From Parcubacteria group bacterium GW2011_GWB1_44_7 (lineage in GTDB: Bacteria > Patescibacteria > Paceibacteria > UBA9973 > DSPV01), in the NCBI GenBank assembly GCA_000999175.1, contig LCJJ01000014.1, positions 1 through 15,824 of the forward strand: DNA of 15,824 nucleotides, given 5' to 3'. A model generated the notes under the pieces. That model was given only the letters and a program-made list of their open reading frames with translations, was not told the DNA's origin and searched no databases. Numbering within the stretch: the stretch's first letter is position 1; each line of letters begins with the position of its first letter. Positions 1-7,310 of the stretch are shown here, piece after piece. The translations under genes and the position numbers were made by a program.

Positions 1-1
1 A

Positions 2-301
2 AAGCTTGGACCAATGGCTTTTGAAGGTCAGTTGGGCCGGCCAATGTTCGGTTATGGTTTTGACGGGGGAGCAGATTATTCCGAAAGATTTGGCGCTGTT
101 ATTGATGACGAAGTGGCGCGGATTTTGTCCGAGGCGGAGAAAAAGGCGGAAGAAATTTTAACTAAACATCGGCCGGCGCTCAACGCCATCGCCACCCATC
201 TCATAGAAACCGAAACCATTGAACGGGAAGAATTTGAAAAACTGCTCATTGTTAATGGCATTACCCCCAAACAGAAACAGGATATTGAGCATCAGGTGTA
301 G
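2..301 (+). CDS. ftsH: ATP-dependent zinc metalloprotease FtsH, C-terminal fragment
   Basis: This is the 3' end of a gene whose start lies upstream of the window. The frame is open from base 2 and reads KLGPMAFEGQLGRP onward to a TAG at 299-301, about 99 residues. The tail matches the end of the FtsH protease domain: a Y-S-E..A..ID-DEV segment, then a long charged helix (A..IL..HRPALNAIA..LIE), then the closing signature ETIEREEFEKLL. FtsH is a membrane-anchored hexameric AAA+ zinc protease that degrades misassembled membrane proteins and regulatory proteins. The AAA+ module and the HEXXH zinc site are outside the window. The Met at base 14 lies inside the conserved segment and is not the start. 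The gene converges on the DsrE gene, with 24 nt between the stops. Confidence 0.88.
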   Translation, partial: KLGPMAFEGQLGRPMFGYGFDGGADYSERFGAVIDDEVARILSEAEKKAEEILTKHRPALNAIATHLIETETIEREEFEKLLIVNGITPKQKQDIEHQV

Positions 302-325
302 GGAATTTTACTACTTTTTGTCATA

Positions 326-652
326 TTATCCGAAAACTAAAACTCTATCCGAACTCTCAATCATTTTGAGCAAATCGGACATCGTGGAAACCGGGCACAC
401 TTTACTTTCGCTCTTGCCGCGCACTTCCAAACAAGTGCCGCAAGCGTAAACTTCACCTTTCAACTTTTTGAATTCTGCTACTTTTACCGAGATGTCAAAA
501 TGTTCGCTATCGGGAATAGCATCCAATTCCGAGCCTTCGTTCATCAGAAAAATTTTCACCTGATGGCCCGCTTTAAGCGCAGTGATTCCGAGACGGAAAG
601 TATTCCAGACATGCTCGGGTTTGTTGGATTGTAAGACAATACCTAATTTCAT
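326..652 (-). CDS. DsrE-family protein
   Basis: A 108-residue cytoplasmic protein with the DsrE/DsrF-like fold pattern: an N-terminal strand MKLGIVLQSN, the helix H-V-W-N-T-F-R-LGITALKAGH-QVKIFLMN, then a cysteine-bearing YACGTC segment (C71, C74; another Cys at 86), ending in a strand RVLVFG. DsrE-type proteins take part in sulfur transfer (TusD/DsrE) or have unassigned redox roles; CxxC-like pairs of this kind are usual in the stand-alone members. I chose the ATG at 652 because the only longer start is a TTG at 688 and because the family strand begins right at MKLGIVL. No Shine-Dalgarno is visible. The gene is alone on the minus strand, divergent from the HTH gene. The exact substrate cannot be told. 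Confidence 0.75.
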   Translation of the reverse strand: MKLGIVLQSNKPEHVWNTFRLGITALKAGHQVKIFLMNEGSELDAIPDSEHFDISVKVAEFKKLKGEVYACGTCLEVRGKSESKVCPVSTMSDLLKMIESSDRVLVFG

Positions 653-700
653 TAGGCACACTTTATCATCTTTCGCGCAATCAAACAAATTGGTTTCTTC

Positions 701-709
701 TGTGGATAA
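701..709 (-). promoter_or_regulatory. Perfect DnaA-box-like 9-mer (TGTGGATAA)
   Basis: On the minus strand this reads TTATCCACA, a perfect match to the bacterial DnaA-box consensus. It lies in the divergent spacer between the dsrE-like gene and the HTH gene. A second perfect copy lies at 10321-10329, also in a divergent spacer. One box does not make an origin, so a regulatory role or chance is more likely. Confidence 0.35.
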
Positions 710-724
710 ATAAGATATTGAACC

Positions 725-752
725 ATGACATAATCTCTATGCCAATTATATT
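725..752 (+). promoter_or_regulatory. Putative sigma-70-type promoter for the HTH gene
   Basis: ATGACA at 725-730 (5/6 to TTGACA), a 16-bp spacer and TATATT at 747-752 (5/6 to TATAAT). The ATG at 765 is only 12 nt after the -10, so a transcript from here would have a leader of roughly 5 nt. This is a consensus match by eye only. Confidence 0.4.
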
Positions 753-764
753 TCAGACGTTCAT

Positions 765-1037
765 ATGGCAAAGCGACGCGAAAAAGAACATGATCAAGCA
801 GTCCAGCTCCGATTAAAGGGTTGGAGTTATAGCCAAATAAAAGACAAACTCGGAATAGGCAAGGGTACTTTGAGTGGCTGGTTAGAAAAATATCCTTTGT
901 CAGCTAGTAGGATAAGGGAACTTCGTGATTTAAATCCTCGCCGGATAGAAAATTTCCGAAACACCATGCGGCTAAAAAGAGAGAAGCATCTCAATGAAAT
1001 TTATCAGCTAATGAGAGTTAAAATTGGTCGTAATTAG
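765..1037 (+). CDS. Small helix-turn-helix protein, possibly a truncated relative of larger HTH proteins
   Basis: A 90-residue, strongly basic protein. Residues about 10-42 form a resolvase/terminase-like helix-turn-helix: a first helix (QAVQLRLKGWS), a turn, then SQIKDKLGIGKGTLSGWL as second and recognition helices. The rest is an Arg/Lys-rich helix (RIENFRNTMRLKREKHLNEIYQ) that may continue into DNA-binding or dimer contacts. Similar N-termini (YSQI...STLSGWL..YPLS) head longer proteins in CPR genomes, from memory, and this one stops soon after the linker. It could therefore be a shortened copy; no continuation is visible in the other frames before the tRNA at 1061. The start ATG at 765 follows a promoter-like sequence with almost no leader. 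It is probably a DNA-binding protein, target unknown. Confidence 0.65.
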   Translation: MAKRREKEHDQAVQLRLKGWSYSQIKDKLGIGKGTLSGWLEKYPLSASRIRELRDLNPRRIENFRNTMRLKREKHLNEIYQLMRVKIGRN

Positions 1038-1060
1038 CCAAAAATTAGTATGATATCAAC

Positions 1061-1131
1061 GCGCCTATAGCTTAGTGGTAAAGCCGCCGTCTTATACACG
1101 GCTGTCGGGGGTCCGATTCCCTCTAGGCGCA
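1061..1131 (+). tRNA. tRNA-Ile (anticodon UAU)
   Basis: A full cloverleaf can be drawn: acceptor GCGCCTA (1061-1067) with TAGGCGC (1124-1130), D-arm GCTT/AAGC with a 7-nt loop AGTGGTA, anticodon stem GCCGT/ACGGC around loop CTTATAC with anticodon TAT at 1093-1095, a 4-nt variable region, T-stem GGGGG/CCCTC with one G-U, and discriminator A at 1131. CCA is not encoded. The anticodon UAU reads the Ile codon AUA directly. Most bacteria instead read AUA with a CAU tRNA modified to lysidine. The T-loop is TCCGATT, so position 55 is C where nearly all tRNAs have T; this is a possible weak point. Confidence 0.85.
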
Positions 1132-1135
1132 AATT

Positions 1136-1163
1136 TTGCCAATTTTTTAATATTAGCTATACT
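1136..1163 (+). promoter_or_regulatory. Putative promoter of the wzy/TPR-murJ operon
   Basis: TTGCCA at 1136-1141 (5/6), a 16-bp spacer and TATACT at 1158-1163 (5/6), placed just after the tRNA and 32 nt before the ATG at 1196. The expected leader is about 25 nt and A/T-rich, without a Shine-Dalgarno. It is the best promoter-like match of its kind in the window, judged by eye. Confidence 0.5.
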
Positions 1164-1195
1164 TTACTCAAGTTTAATAGTTTTTATTTAAATTT

Positions 1196-3643
1196 ATGGA
1201 AGAAGCGGAAAAAATCAAAGTGAAGTCAGTGGTGCCGTTTGGCAATGTGCCGTTCTTTGAAAAAGTTGGTTTTGTCTCGGTCTTAATCGGTATGTTTTTA
1301 GCGCCGTTTTTCTTTATTCCTAGCGCTAGTTTTCCTTTTCAATTTGGCAAAGTTTTACTGATTGCCGTGGCGGTATTACTGGCTTTCGTTTGTTTTATTC
1401 TCGCTCGTTTAAAAGAAGGAGTAATTCAATTGCCGGAGAAAATTTTTATGGCCAGCGCGGTTTTTCTGGTTTTAGCGAATTTCTTAGCGGCGATTTTTTC
1501 CGGCAATGTCACTTGGTCTATGTTTGGACAAGGTTTTGAGGTGGCAACTCTCGTTTCCATCTTTGTCATGGTAATGTTATTAATTGTTACGGCGGCGCTG
1601 TTTCAATCGCGAGATAAAATTTTCCTAAGCTATGCCGCTTTTCTTGTTGCCTCGCTGATTATTTTTGTTTTTCAGCTCATTCGTCTGTTTTTCCCCGCTT
1701 GGTTGACTTTCAACGGAATTTTTTCCGGCAATATCGCTAGTTTAATTGGTCGTTTTAACGATTTGGGCATTATTTTCGGCGCGGTGGCGTTGCTGTCTTT
1801 GGTTACGACGGAACTTTTAGCCTTGAGCAAATTTTTCAGAATTTGCCTTTTTGTCGTTTTGGCTATTGCTTTGACGATGTTAGTAGTGGTGAATTTTTCC
1901 GTTGTTTGGTGGGCGATAGCTTCATTCGCTCTTATTTTGTTCGTTTATCTTTGGGCAATCAGACAAACCACCGTTAATCAAAATAGCCAACCGGCCGAAA
2001 ATCTCACGTCAGTGCCGGTTAACAAACGTAAAGTTTCTTACGCGGCGCTGTTGGTGTTGGTAATTGCCCTGATTTTTATTGTTGATAATTTTACTCAAAG
2101 CAAATTATTGGGTTCCAAAATTGCCAACACCTTAAACATCACTCAGTTTGAAGTGCGACCGTCTTGGCAAGCGACTTTTGATGTTTCCTTGAAAAGTTTG
2201 GCCGCTAATCCGGTTTTTGGCGTTGGCCAAAATAGTTTTTCTTACGAATGGCTGAAATACAAACCGTTATCAATCAATGACACGATTTTTTGGAACACCG
2301 ATTTTAATTTCGGTATCGGTTTGATTCCGTCAATGACGGTTACTACGGGCGCTCTCGGTTTGCTTTCCTGGTTAGTTTTTCTTGGACTTTTTCTGTATGC
2401 CGGTTTCCGGGCGATTTTCTTTACCAACGGCGACCGGTTTAATCGTTATCTTACCGTTTCTTCTTTCGCGACCGCGACTTACCTCTGGGTGTTTAGCGTC
2501 TTTTATGTTCCTAGTCCGGTTATTTTAACTTTAACTTTCTTTTTCGCCGGTTTATTTTTAGCTTCACTTTACCAAGACAAGAATTTCAAAGGCCGGGCGT
2601 TTGATTTTACTTTTTCCAATCAGCCCAAGAAAAGTTTTTTCAGCACTTTGGTTTTGGTGATTCTATTGATTATCTCATTAACAACCGGCATTACATTGGC
2701 GCGAAAGTTTGTCGCTTTCACCAACTTTCAAAAAGCGTTAATTGCTTTTAATGTTGAAGGTGATATTGCCGCCACTGAAGCCGGACTTAAAAAAGCCAAA
2801 AGTTTGAGCGAAATAGATGTTCACAATCGTTTTCTCGCTGAACTTTATCTGGTGAAAATTAACAATTTGTTTTCTCGCAACGCCGATGATTTGAAAACCG
2901 ACGCCGTTCGGACCGAATTTCAATCAAATTTTGGTGAAGCGATTAATTACGCTCAAAGAGCGATTAAACTCAACGATAATGATTACCAGAATTGGTTGGA
3001 AGCCGGTCGGGTTTACGCCACCGTGGTGCCGTTTAAAATTGCCAACGCTTATGAAAATGCTTTAAGTAATTATAAAAAAGCTCAGGAATTGAATCCACAA
3101 AGCCCATTGCTTTACTTAACCTTGTCCCGGCTTGATTTGGCGAATAACGATAGCAAAAAAGCTCGACTGTCCATTGGCCAAGCTCTTCAACTTAAACCCG
3201 ATTATACCGAAGCAATTTTTTTGTTAGCCCAAATTGACGCCAATGAAGGTAATTTGGACGAAGCGATTAAATCGGTGGAGAAAATTTCTCAAATTGCTCC
3301 CAATGACCCGACGATTTTCTTCCAGCTCGGTTTGCTTAATTACAATAATAAGGGTTATAAAAAAGCCGCTGAAGCCTTAGAGCGAGCTGTTGTATTATTG
3401 CCTGATTACGCTAATGCCCGCTATTTTCTTGGTTTGAGTTATTACCAAATTGGCAAAAATAATGAAGCCGTTAAACAATTTGCGGAAATCCAGAAAACCA
3501 ATCCGGACAATCAAGAAATTGACTTAATTTTGAAAAACCTAAAAGCTGGTCGGGCGCCATTTACCAATGCCAAACCGCCGGTCGACGATAAGCCGGAAAA
3601 CCGCGCTAAACCGCCGATCGCTGAACCGACGCCGGAAGAATAA
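1196..3643 (+). CDS. O-antigen ligase/polymerase-like membrane protein with C-terminal TPR repeats
   Basis: An 815-residue protein in two parts. Residues about 20-500 hold roughly a dozen hydrophobic segments. A larger soluble loop in the middle contains NPVFGVGQNSF (about residue 340), the type of motif found in Wzy_C/O-antigen-ligase proteins. From about residue 520 to 780 the protein is soluble and built of TPR-like repeats, for example YKKAQELNPQSPLLYL, ARLSIGQALQLKPDYTEAI, KAAEALERAVVLLPDYANA and EAVKQFAEIQKTNPDN. It ends in a Pro-rich acidic tail. The family transfers or polymerises undecaprenyl-linked glycans on the outer face of the membrane; TPRs would recruit partners. The murJ start follows 5 nt after the stop, so both share one transcript and probably serve cell-surface polysaccharide assembly. 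Whether it is a ligase or a polymerase cannot be decided from the sequence. Confidence 0.82.
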   Translation: MEEAEKIKVKSVVPFGNVPFFEKVGFVSVLIGMFLAPFFFIPSASFPFQFGKVLLIAVAVLLAFVCFILARLKEGVIQLPEKIFMASAVFLVLANFLAAIFSGNVTWSMFGQGFEVATLVSIFVMVMLLIVTAALFQSRDKIFLSYAAFLVASLIIFVFQLIRLFFPAWLTFNGIFSGNIASLIGRFNDLGIIFGAVALLSLVTTELLALSKFFRICLFVVLAIALTMLVVVNFSVVWWAIASFALILFVYLWAIRQTTVNQNSQPAENLTSVPVNKRKVSYAALLVLVIALIFIVDNFTQSKLLGSKIANTLNITQFEVRPSWQATFDVSLKSLAANPVFGVGQNSFSYEWLKYKPLSINDTIFWNTDFNFGIGLIPSMTVTTGALGLLSWLVFLGLFLYAGFRAIFFTNGDRFNRYLTVSSFATATYLWVFSVFYVPSPVILTLTFFFAGLFLASLYQDKNFKGRAFDFTFSNQPKKSFFSTLVLVILLIISLTTGITLARKFVAFTNFQKALIAFNVEGDIAATEAGLKKAKSLSEIDVHNRFLAELYLVKINNLFSRNADDLKTDAVRTEFQSNFGEAINYAQRAIKLNDNDYQNWLEAGRVYATVVPFKIANAYENALSNYKKAQELNPQSPLLYLTLSRLDLANNDSKKARLSIGQALQLKPDYTEAIFLLAQIDANEGNLDEAIKSVEKISQIAPNDPTIFFQLGLLNYNNKGYKKAAEALERAVVLLPDYANARYFLGLSYYQIGKNNEAVKQFAEIQKTNPDNQEIDLILKNLKAGRAPFTNAKPPVDDKPENRAKPPIAEPTPEE

Positions 3644-3648
3644 AATTA

Positions 3649-5322
3649 ATGGTCAAAAAGTTTTTTGGTTTACTTAGCAAAGAGATAAGCGGACTTCATG
3701 AAGCCGCTTATCTTTTGGCTTTTTTCACTTTTCTTTCTCAATTGCTCGGTTTGATTCGCGACCGAATGTTGGCCGGCGCTTTTGGCGCTTCGGCGGCGCT
3801 GGATGCCTATTATGCCGCTTTTAGAATTCCCGATTTAATTTTTGTCGCGATTGCTTCCATTGTTTCCGTTTCTATTCTAGTGCCGTTTATTATTGAACGA
3901 TTGCGAAAAAGCGACACCGAAACTCGGGAATTTTTGGATGCGATTTTTTCTTTCTTTTCGGTTTTGATGTTTGTTGTCAGCGCTGTCGCTTTTTTCTTGA
4001 CGCCCGCTTTGCTGGCTTTGATTTTTCCCAAACTTATCGCCGGCGCTTACGGCGCCGAGCTTGTTGCGATGACCCGTTGGCTGTTGTTCTCGCCGATTTT
4101 GCTCGGTTTTTCCAACCTTTTGGCTTCGGCCACTCAAGCCAAGCATCGTTTCTTTTCTTACGCTATTAGTCCAATTCTTTACAATGCCGGCATAATTTTC
4201 GGTTTCGTTGTTTTTTACCCGTTGTTTGGTTTGGTTGGTTTGGCGTTGGGTGTAGTGTTGGGCGCGCTATCTCACTTAGTTGTTCAAGTGATTTCCGTTG
4301 GCAAGCTGTTGCCGCGTTTTCGTTTGCCCTTTAATTTTCAAATTATCAAACAAGTGGTGGTCGTATCTTTTTCCCGAACTTTGGCGCTCTCGGCTAGCCA
4401 GATTGCTTCGTTGGCGCTAATGGCTTTCGCCGCTTATCTGGCGGCCGGTTCGGTTTCAGTTTTTAATTTTTCTTGGAATTTGCAATCGGTGCCGTTGGCG
4501 ATTGTGGGCGCGAGTTACACGGTGGCACTTTTCCCGACTATCAGCCGGCTGTTCGGCGCCGGCGAAAAGGAAAAATTTCTCAAAGAAATGACTACTGCCG
4601 CCCGCCATATTATTTTCTGGTCGTTACCGGTGATTGCGCTTTTTATCGTTTTGCGCGCCCAAATCGTTCGGACAGTTTTGGGTTCGGGAAACTTTGATTG
4701 GTCCGACACCCGCTTGACGGCCGCCGCTTTAGCGTTATTTGCTGTTTCGATTCTTGCCCAATCGCTGATTTTACTTTTCGTCCGCGGTTATTACGCTGGC
4801 GGCAATACCAAAAAACCGCTGATTATTAATTTACTGTCGGCGGCGCTGATTGTGATTTTCGCTTTTGGTTTTCTCTGGCTCTTCAAACGCTGGGAATTTT
4901 TCCACTATTTCGTGGAAAGTTTGTTGCGAGTAGATAATGTGGCTGGCGCTGAAGTGTTGATGTTGCCATTGGGTTTTTCAGCGGCCCAAATCGTTAATGT
5001 GGCGATTTATTGGTTTTATTTCGCGCGTCGTTTTCCGACTTTCTCGCCAATCGTCAGTCGGACCTTTTTTGAAGTTTTTTCCACTTCAGTTATTATGGGT
5101 TTTATCTCTTACCGGGCGCTCAATGTTTTTGATAAGATTTTTAATCTTGAAACTTTACCTGGAATTTTCTTTCAAGGTTTCTTCGCCGGTCTCATTGGCA
5201 TCGCGGTTGGCATAGTTATTTTAATCCTTCTCAAAAATCAGGAAATCAAAGAAGTTTGGCTGACACTTCATCACAAAATCTGGAAAGCCAAACCTATCGC
5301 CCCTGAACCAGAAAGTTTGTAA
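3649..5322 (+). CDS. murJ: Lipid II flippase MurJ
   Basis: A 557-residue multi-spanning protein of the MOP superfamily, with about 14 hydrophobic segments, which is the expected size and layout for MurJ. The N-terminal signature is clear: QLLGLIRDRMLAGAFG followed by LDAYYAAFRIPDLIF, with R37, R39 and R59 in places where MurJ carries its conserved arginines. MurJ moves lipid-linked peptidoglycan precursor across the cytoplasmic membrane. It is the second gene of the operon with the O-antigen-ligase/TPR gene. The start is the ATG at 3649; the leader TAAAATTA has no Shine-Dalgarno, so translational coupling to the upstream gene is likely. A related polysaccharide flippase is the main alternative, but the N-terminal signature favours MurJ. 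Confidence 0.9.
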   Translation: MVKKFFGLLSKEISGLHEAAYLLAFFTFLSQLLGLIRDRMLAGAFGASAALDAYYAAFRIPDLIFVAIASIVSVSILVPFIIERLRKSDTETREFLDAIFSFFSVLMFVVSAVAFFLTPALLALIFPKLIAGAYGAELVAMTRWLLFSPILLGFSNLLASATQAKHRFFSYAISPILYNAGIIFGFVVFYPLFGLVGLALGVVLGALSHLVVQVISVGKLLPRFRLPFNFQIIKQVVVVSFSRTLALSASQIASLALMAFAAYLAAGSVSVFNFSWNLQSVPLAIVGASYTVALFPTISRLFGAGEKEKFLKEMTTAARHIIFWSLPVIALFIVLRAQIVRTVLGSGNFDWSDTRLTAAALALFAVSILAQSLILLFVRGYYAGGNTKKPLIINLLSAALIVIFAFGFLWLFKRWEFFHYFVESLLRVDNVAGAEVLMLPLGFSAAQIVNVAIYWFYFARRFPTFSPIVSRTFFEVFSTSVIMGFISYRALNVFDKIFNLETLPGIFFQGFFAGLIGIAVGIVILILLKNQEIKEVWLTLHHKIWKAKPIAPEPESL

Positions 5323-5343
5323 TCCAGAATCCAGAATCTTTTT

Positions 5344-5377
5344 TGCTCTAACTTTTGCTATCGCGGGAATTAGAGCA
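5344..5377. repeat. Inverted repeat with GCTATCGC core, possible terminator and distant member of the 38-bp palindrome family
   Basis: Arms TGCTCTAA (5344-5351) and TTAGAGCA (5370-5377) are perfectly complementary, and the 18-nt loop holds GCTATCGC at 5357-5364. The same core sits centrally in the elements at 14633 and 15247, whose arms have a different sequence. The site lies between the convergent murJ and GH130-type genes, where a bidirectional terminator would be expected; there is no strong T-run after either arm. Confidence 0.5.
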
Positions 5378-5388
5378 GTTAATTTTAT

Positions 5389-5403
5389 TTACCGAATCGG
5401 TAA
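5389..5403. terminator. Small hairpin in the murJ/GH130 convergent spacer
   Basis: TTACCG-AAT-CGGTAA is a 6-bp stem with a 3-nt loop, followed on the plus strand by TAATTTT. It could help end transcription from murJ or, in the other direction, from the propeller operon. The stem is short, so confidence is low. Confidence 0.35.
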
Positions 5404-5415
5404 TAATTTTAAAAA

Positions 5416-7308
5416 TTACTCAAACATTTTTTCTAAATCGGTCAGTTTGATTTTGGCGAGGCCGATGACTTTGTCGGCGGCGCCGTAGTAGATGAAAACT
5501 ACGCCAGCGCGAACGATCGTGCCGCAAGGAAAAACGACATTGGGTACCAAGCCTTCTTTTTCATAAGTCATTTCGGGTTCAAAAATTGGCGCGGTCGTTC
5601 GCGCCAAAACTTTGGTGGGGTCTTTTTTGTCCAAAAGAATCGCGCCGACGCGATAAGTGTGGTGATTTTTGGAAATACCGTGATACAAAACAATCCAACC
5701 GATTTTACTTTCAATTGCGGGAGCATTGATACCGATTCGTTCGCTGTCCCACATAAATTTGCGCGGTGAAACAATGGGGGTAATGGTCTTAATACATTCT
5801 GAGGTGAAATTAAGTGAGGGAATCGGGTCAATACAAATGTCCAAACCAACACGATGGAAAACTAAATAATTTTTCCCGATTTTTTTGGGGAATAGAAAAG
5901 CATCTTTGTCATCAACGCCGAAAGGACTGATTATGACTGATTTATTCCATTGCCAATTTTTCGCTAGGAAATTTTTGACCGAAATGGCAGTGGCGGCAAC
6001 GCGCGGCAAATTGACGCCGTCAAAGGCCGTATAGAGCATATAAATAGTGTCGTTAATTAAAGTCAGGCGCGGGTCTTCACAACCGGAATTACCCGGTTGT
6101 TTTTTCATTTCAAACGGCTCGCGCGGAACATAAATTGGTTCAACGGAATATTCGTCAATTTTCTCGCCATCTCGGCTGGCGGCGTAACCGAAAACAGAAG
6201 TATCGTCATTTGATTGAGCGCGGTAAAGTAAATGAACTTTATCACCCAAATCAATAGCCGCCGGATTGAAAACCGCTCTGGCTTCCCAAGGCAAATTTTT
6301 TCGCGGTTCCAGAATTGGTTTATCGCCCACTCGATTGACAACATCATGGTCCGGTTTTAGCGCTGCCAATAAGTTTTCCAGTTTGACTTCGGCTATGGCC
6401 GAGACCGTGTCAGCGGCGCCGTAAAAAATTTTGAGCGTTTCGCCGTCCAAAATCGCGCCCGACGGAAAAACAATATTTTTAACATAGCCATCGGTTTCGT
6501 ATTTTTCTTGCGGTACTAAAAATGGCCCTTTGGTTCGGCCAATAATCCGGCAAGGGTTTTCTAAATCCAAAAGCAAAGCTTCCACTCCAAACAACGCTTC
6601 GCCGCCGAAATAATTTTGGATGTGAGCGTAAATCAACAGCCAGCCGGCTTTGGTTTTGATTGGCGGGGCGCCGACTTCCACGTGGTCGGTCGGCGAACGG
6701 CGCGGGTCAATGGCGTGTTCGTTTAAGTTTTTGAGCCAAGTATTCCAGTATTCGGCCGACCAAATGTCGGTTTCTTTATCAAAAAAAGCAAAAGCGATTT
6801 TTGCCGGCGGTCGGTCGGTATTAATGGAAAAAACCACCGCAAATTTTCCGTTGATTTTTTCAGGAAACAAAGCCATACCTTTGGCGTTAAAAGGGGTAAC
6901 TAGGTGGCGTTCCAAAGTTTTAAAATCCTTAGTTTTCACTACTGCCGATTTAATGCTTTCCGAACGGAAAGGAAATTCTGATAGGGCAGTATAAAAAATG
7001 TAATAAGTGTTGCCGAATTTGGTAAGGCGCGGGTCTTCGCAACCAAATCGTTCCCAGGGCGCTTCGGGCGTAATTAGCGGCCGACGGTTTTCAAAATGAA
7101 AACCGTCGGCGCTTTCGGCCATGCCAATGACCGAAAGTTTTTCCGGGAAGTTGGGAATTTGGTGATTGGCGGATAAAGCGCGATAAACCGCCAATGTTTT
7201 TTTGCCGTCCTTAATTGCCGAGCAGTTGAAAGTCCCGGATGCTTCCCAAGGATGAGCGCTGTCGGGCGCGACGATTGGGTTGTGTTTGGAGCGACGAACA
7301 ATAAACAT
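5416..7308 (-). CDS. Tandem double GH130 protein (beta-mannoside phosphorylase-like)
   Basis: A 630-residue cytoplasmic protein without signal peptide, made of two complete GH130-type five-bladed propellers: about residues 1-316 and 326-630. Both halves keep the same landmarks in order: WEASGTFN/WEARAVFNPAA, VYRA/LYRA, GCEDPRLT (89-96 and 409-416), FPEKI/FPKKI, a GAPPIKTKAGW/NAPAIESKIGW segment, and FPSGAI/FPCGTI followed by FYGAAD/YYGAAD. The GCEDPR segment lines the active site in GH130 enzymes, which phosphorolyse beta-mannosides to mannose-1-phosphate. Usual GH130 proteins are single-domain, about 300-400 residues, so this is a duplication-fusion. Whether both sites are active, and whether the enzyme is a phosphorylase or a GH130 hydrolase, cannot be told by eye. 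It is the last gene of the propeller operon and starts 2 nt after the preceding stop. Confidence 0.82.
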   Translation of the reverse strand: MFIVRRSKHNPIVAPDSAHPWEASGTFNCSAIKDGKKTLAVYRALSANHQIPNFPEKLSVIGMAESADGFHFENRRPLITPEAPWERFGCEDPRLTKFGNTYYIFYTALSEFPFRSESIKSAVVKTKDFKTLERHLVTPFNAKGMALFPEKINGKFAVVFSINTDRPPAKIAFAFFDKETDIWSAEYWNTWLKNLNEHAIDPRRSPTDHVEVGAPPIKTKAGWLLIYAHIQNYFGGEALFGVEALLLDLENPCRIIGRTKGPFLVPQEKYETDGYVKNIVFPSGAILDGETLKIFYGAADTVSAIAEVKLENLLAALKPDHDVVNRVGDKPILEPRKNLPWEARAVFNPAAIDLGDKVHLLYRAQSNDDTSVFGYAASRDGEKIDEYSVEPIYVPREPFEMKKQPGNSGCEDPRLTLINDTIYMLYTAFDGVNLPRVAATAISVKNFLAKNWQWNKSVIISPFGVDDKDAFLFPKKIGKNYLVFHRVGLDICIDPIPSLNFTSECIKTITPIVSPRKFMWDSERIGINAPAIESKIGWIVLYHGISKNHHTYRVGAILLDKKDPTKVLARTTAPIFEPEMTYEKEGLVPNVVFPCGTIVRAGVVFIYYGAADKVIGLAKIKLTDLEKMFE

Positions 7309-7310
7309 TT

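Noticed and set aside
326..688. Longer form of the DsrE-family gene starting at 688
   Set aside because: It would use a TTG and add 12 residues before the conserved first strand; the ATG at 652 fits better.
3810..5215. Several open frames of 60-90 codons inside murJ on both strands
   Set aside because: They are shadows of the murJ coding frame with low-complexity, unrelated translations.
5323..5340. Short direct repeat ATCCAGA x2 after the murJ stop
   Set aside because: Two 7-bp copies in a short spacer are easily chance and suggest no function.
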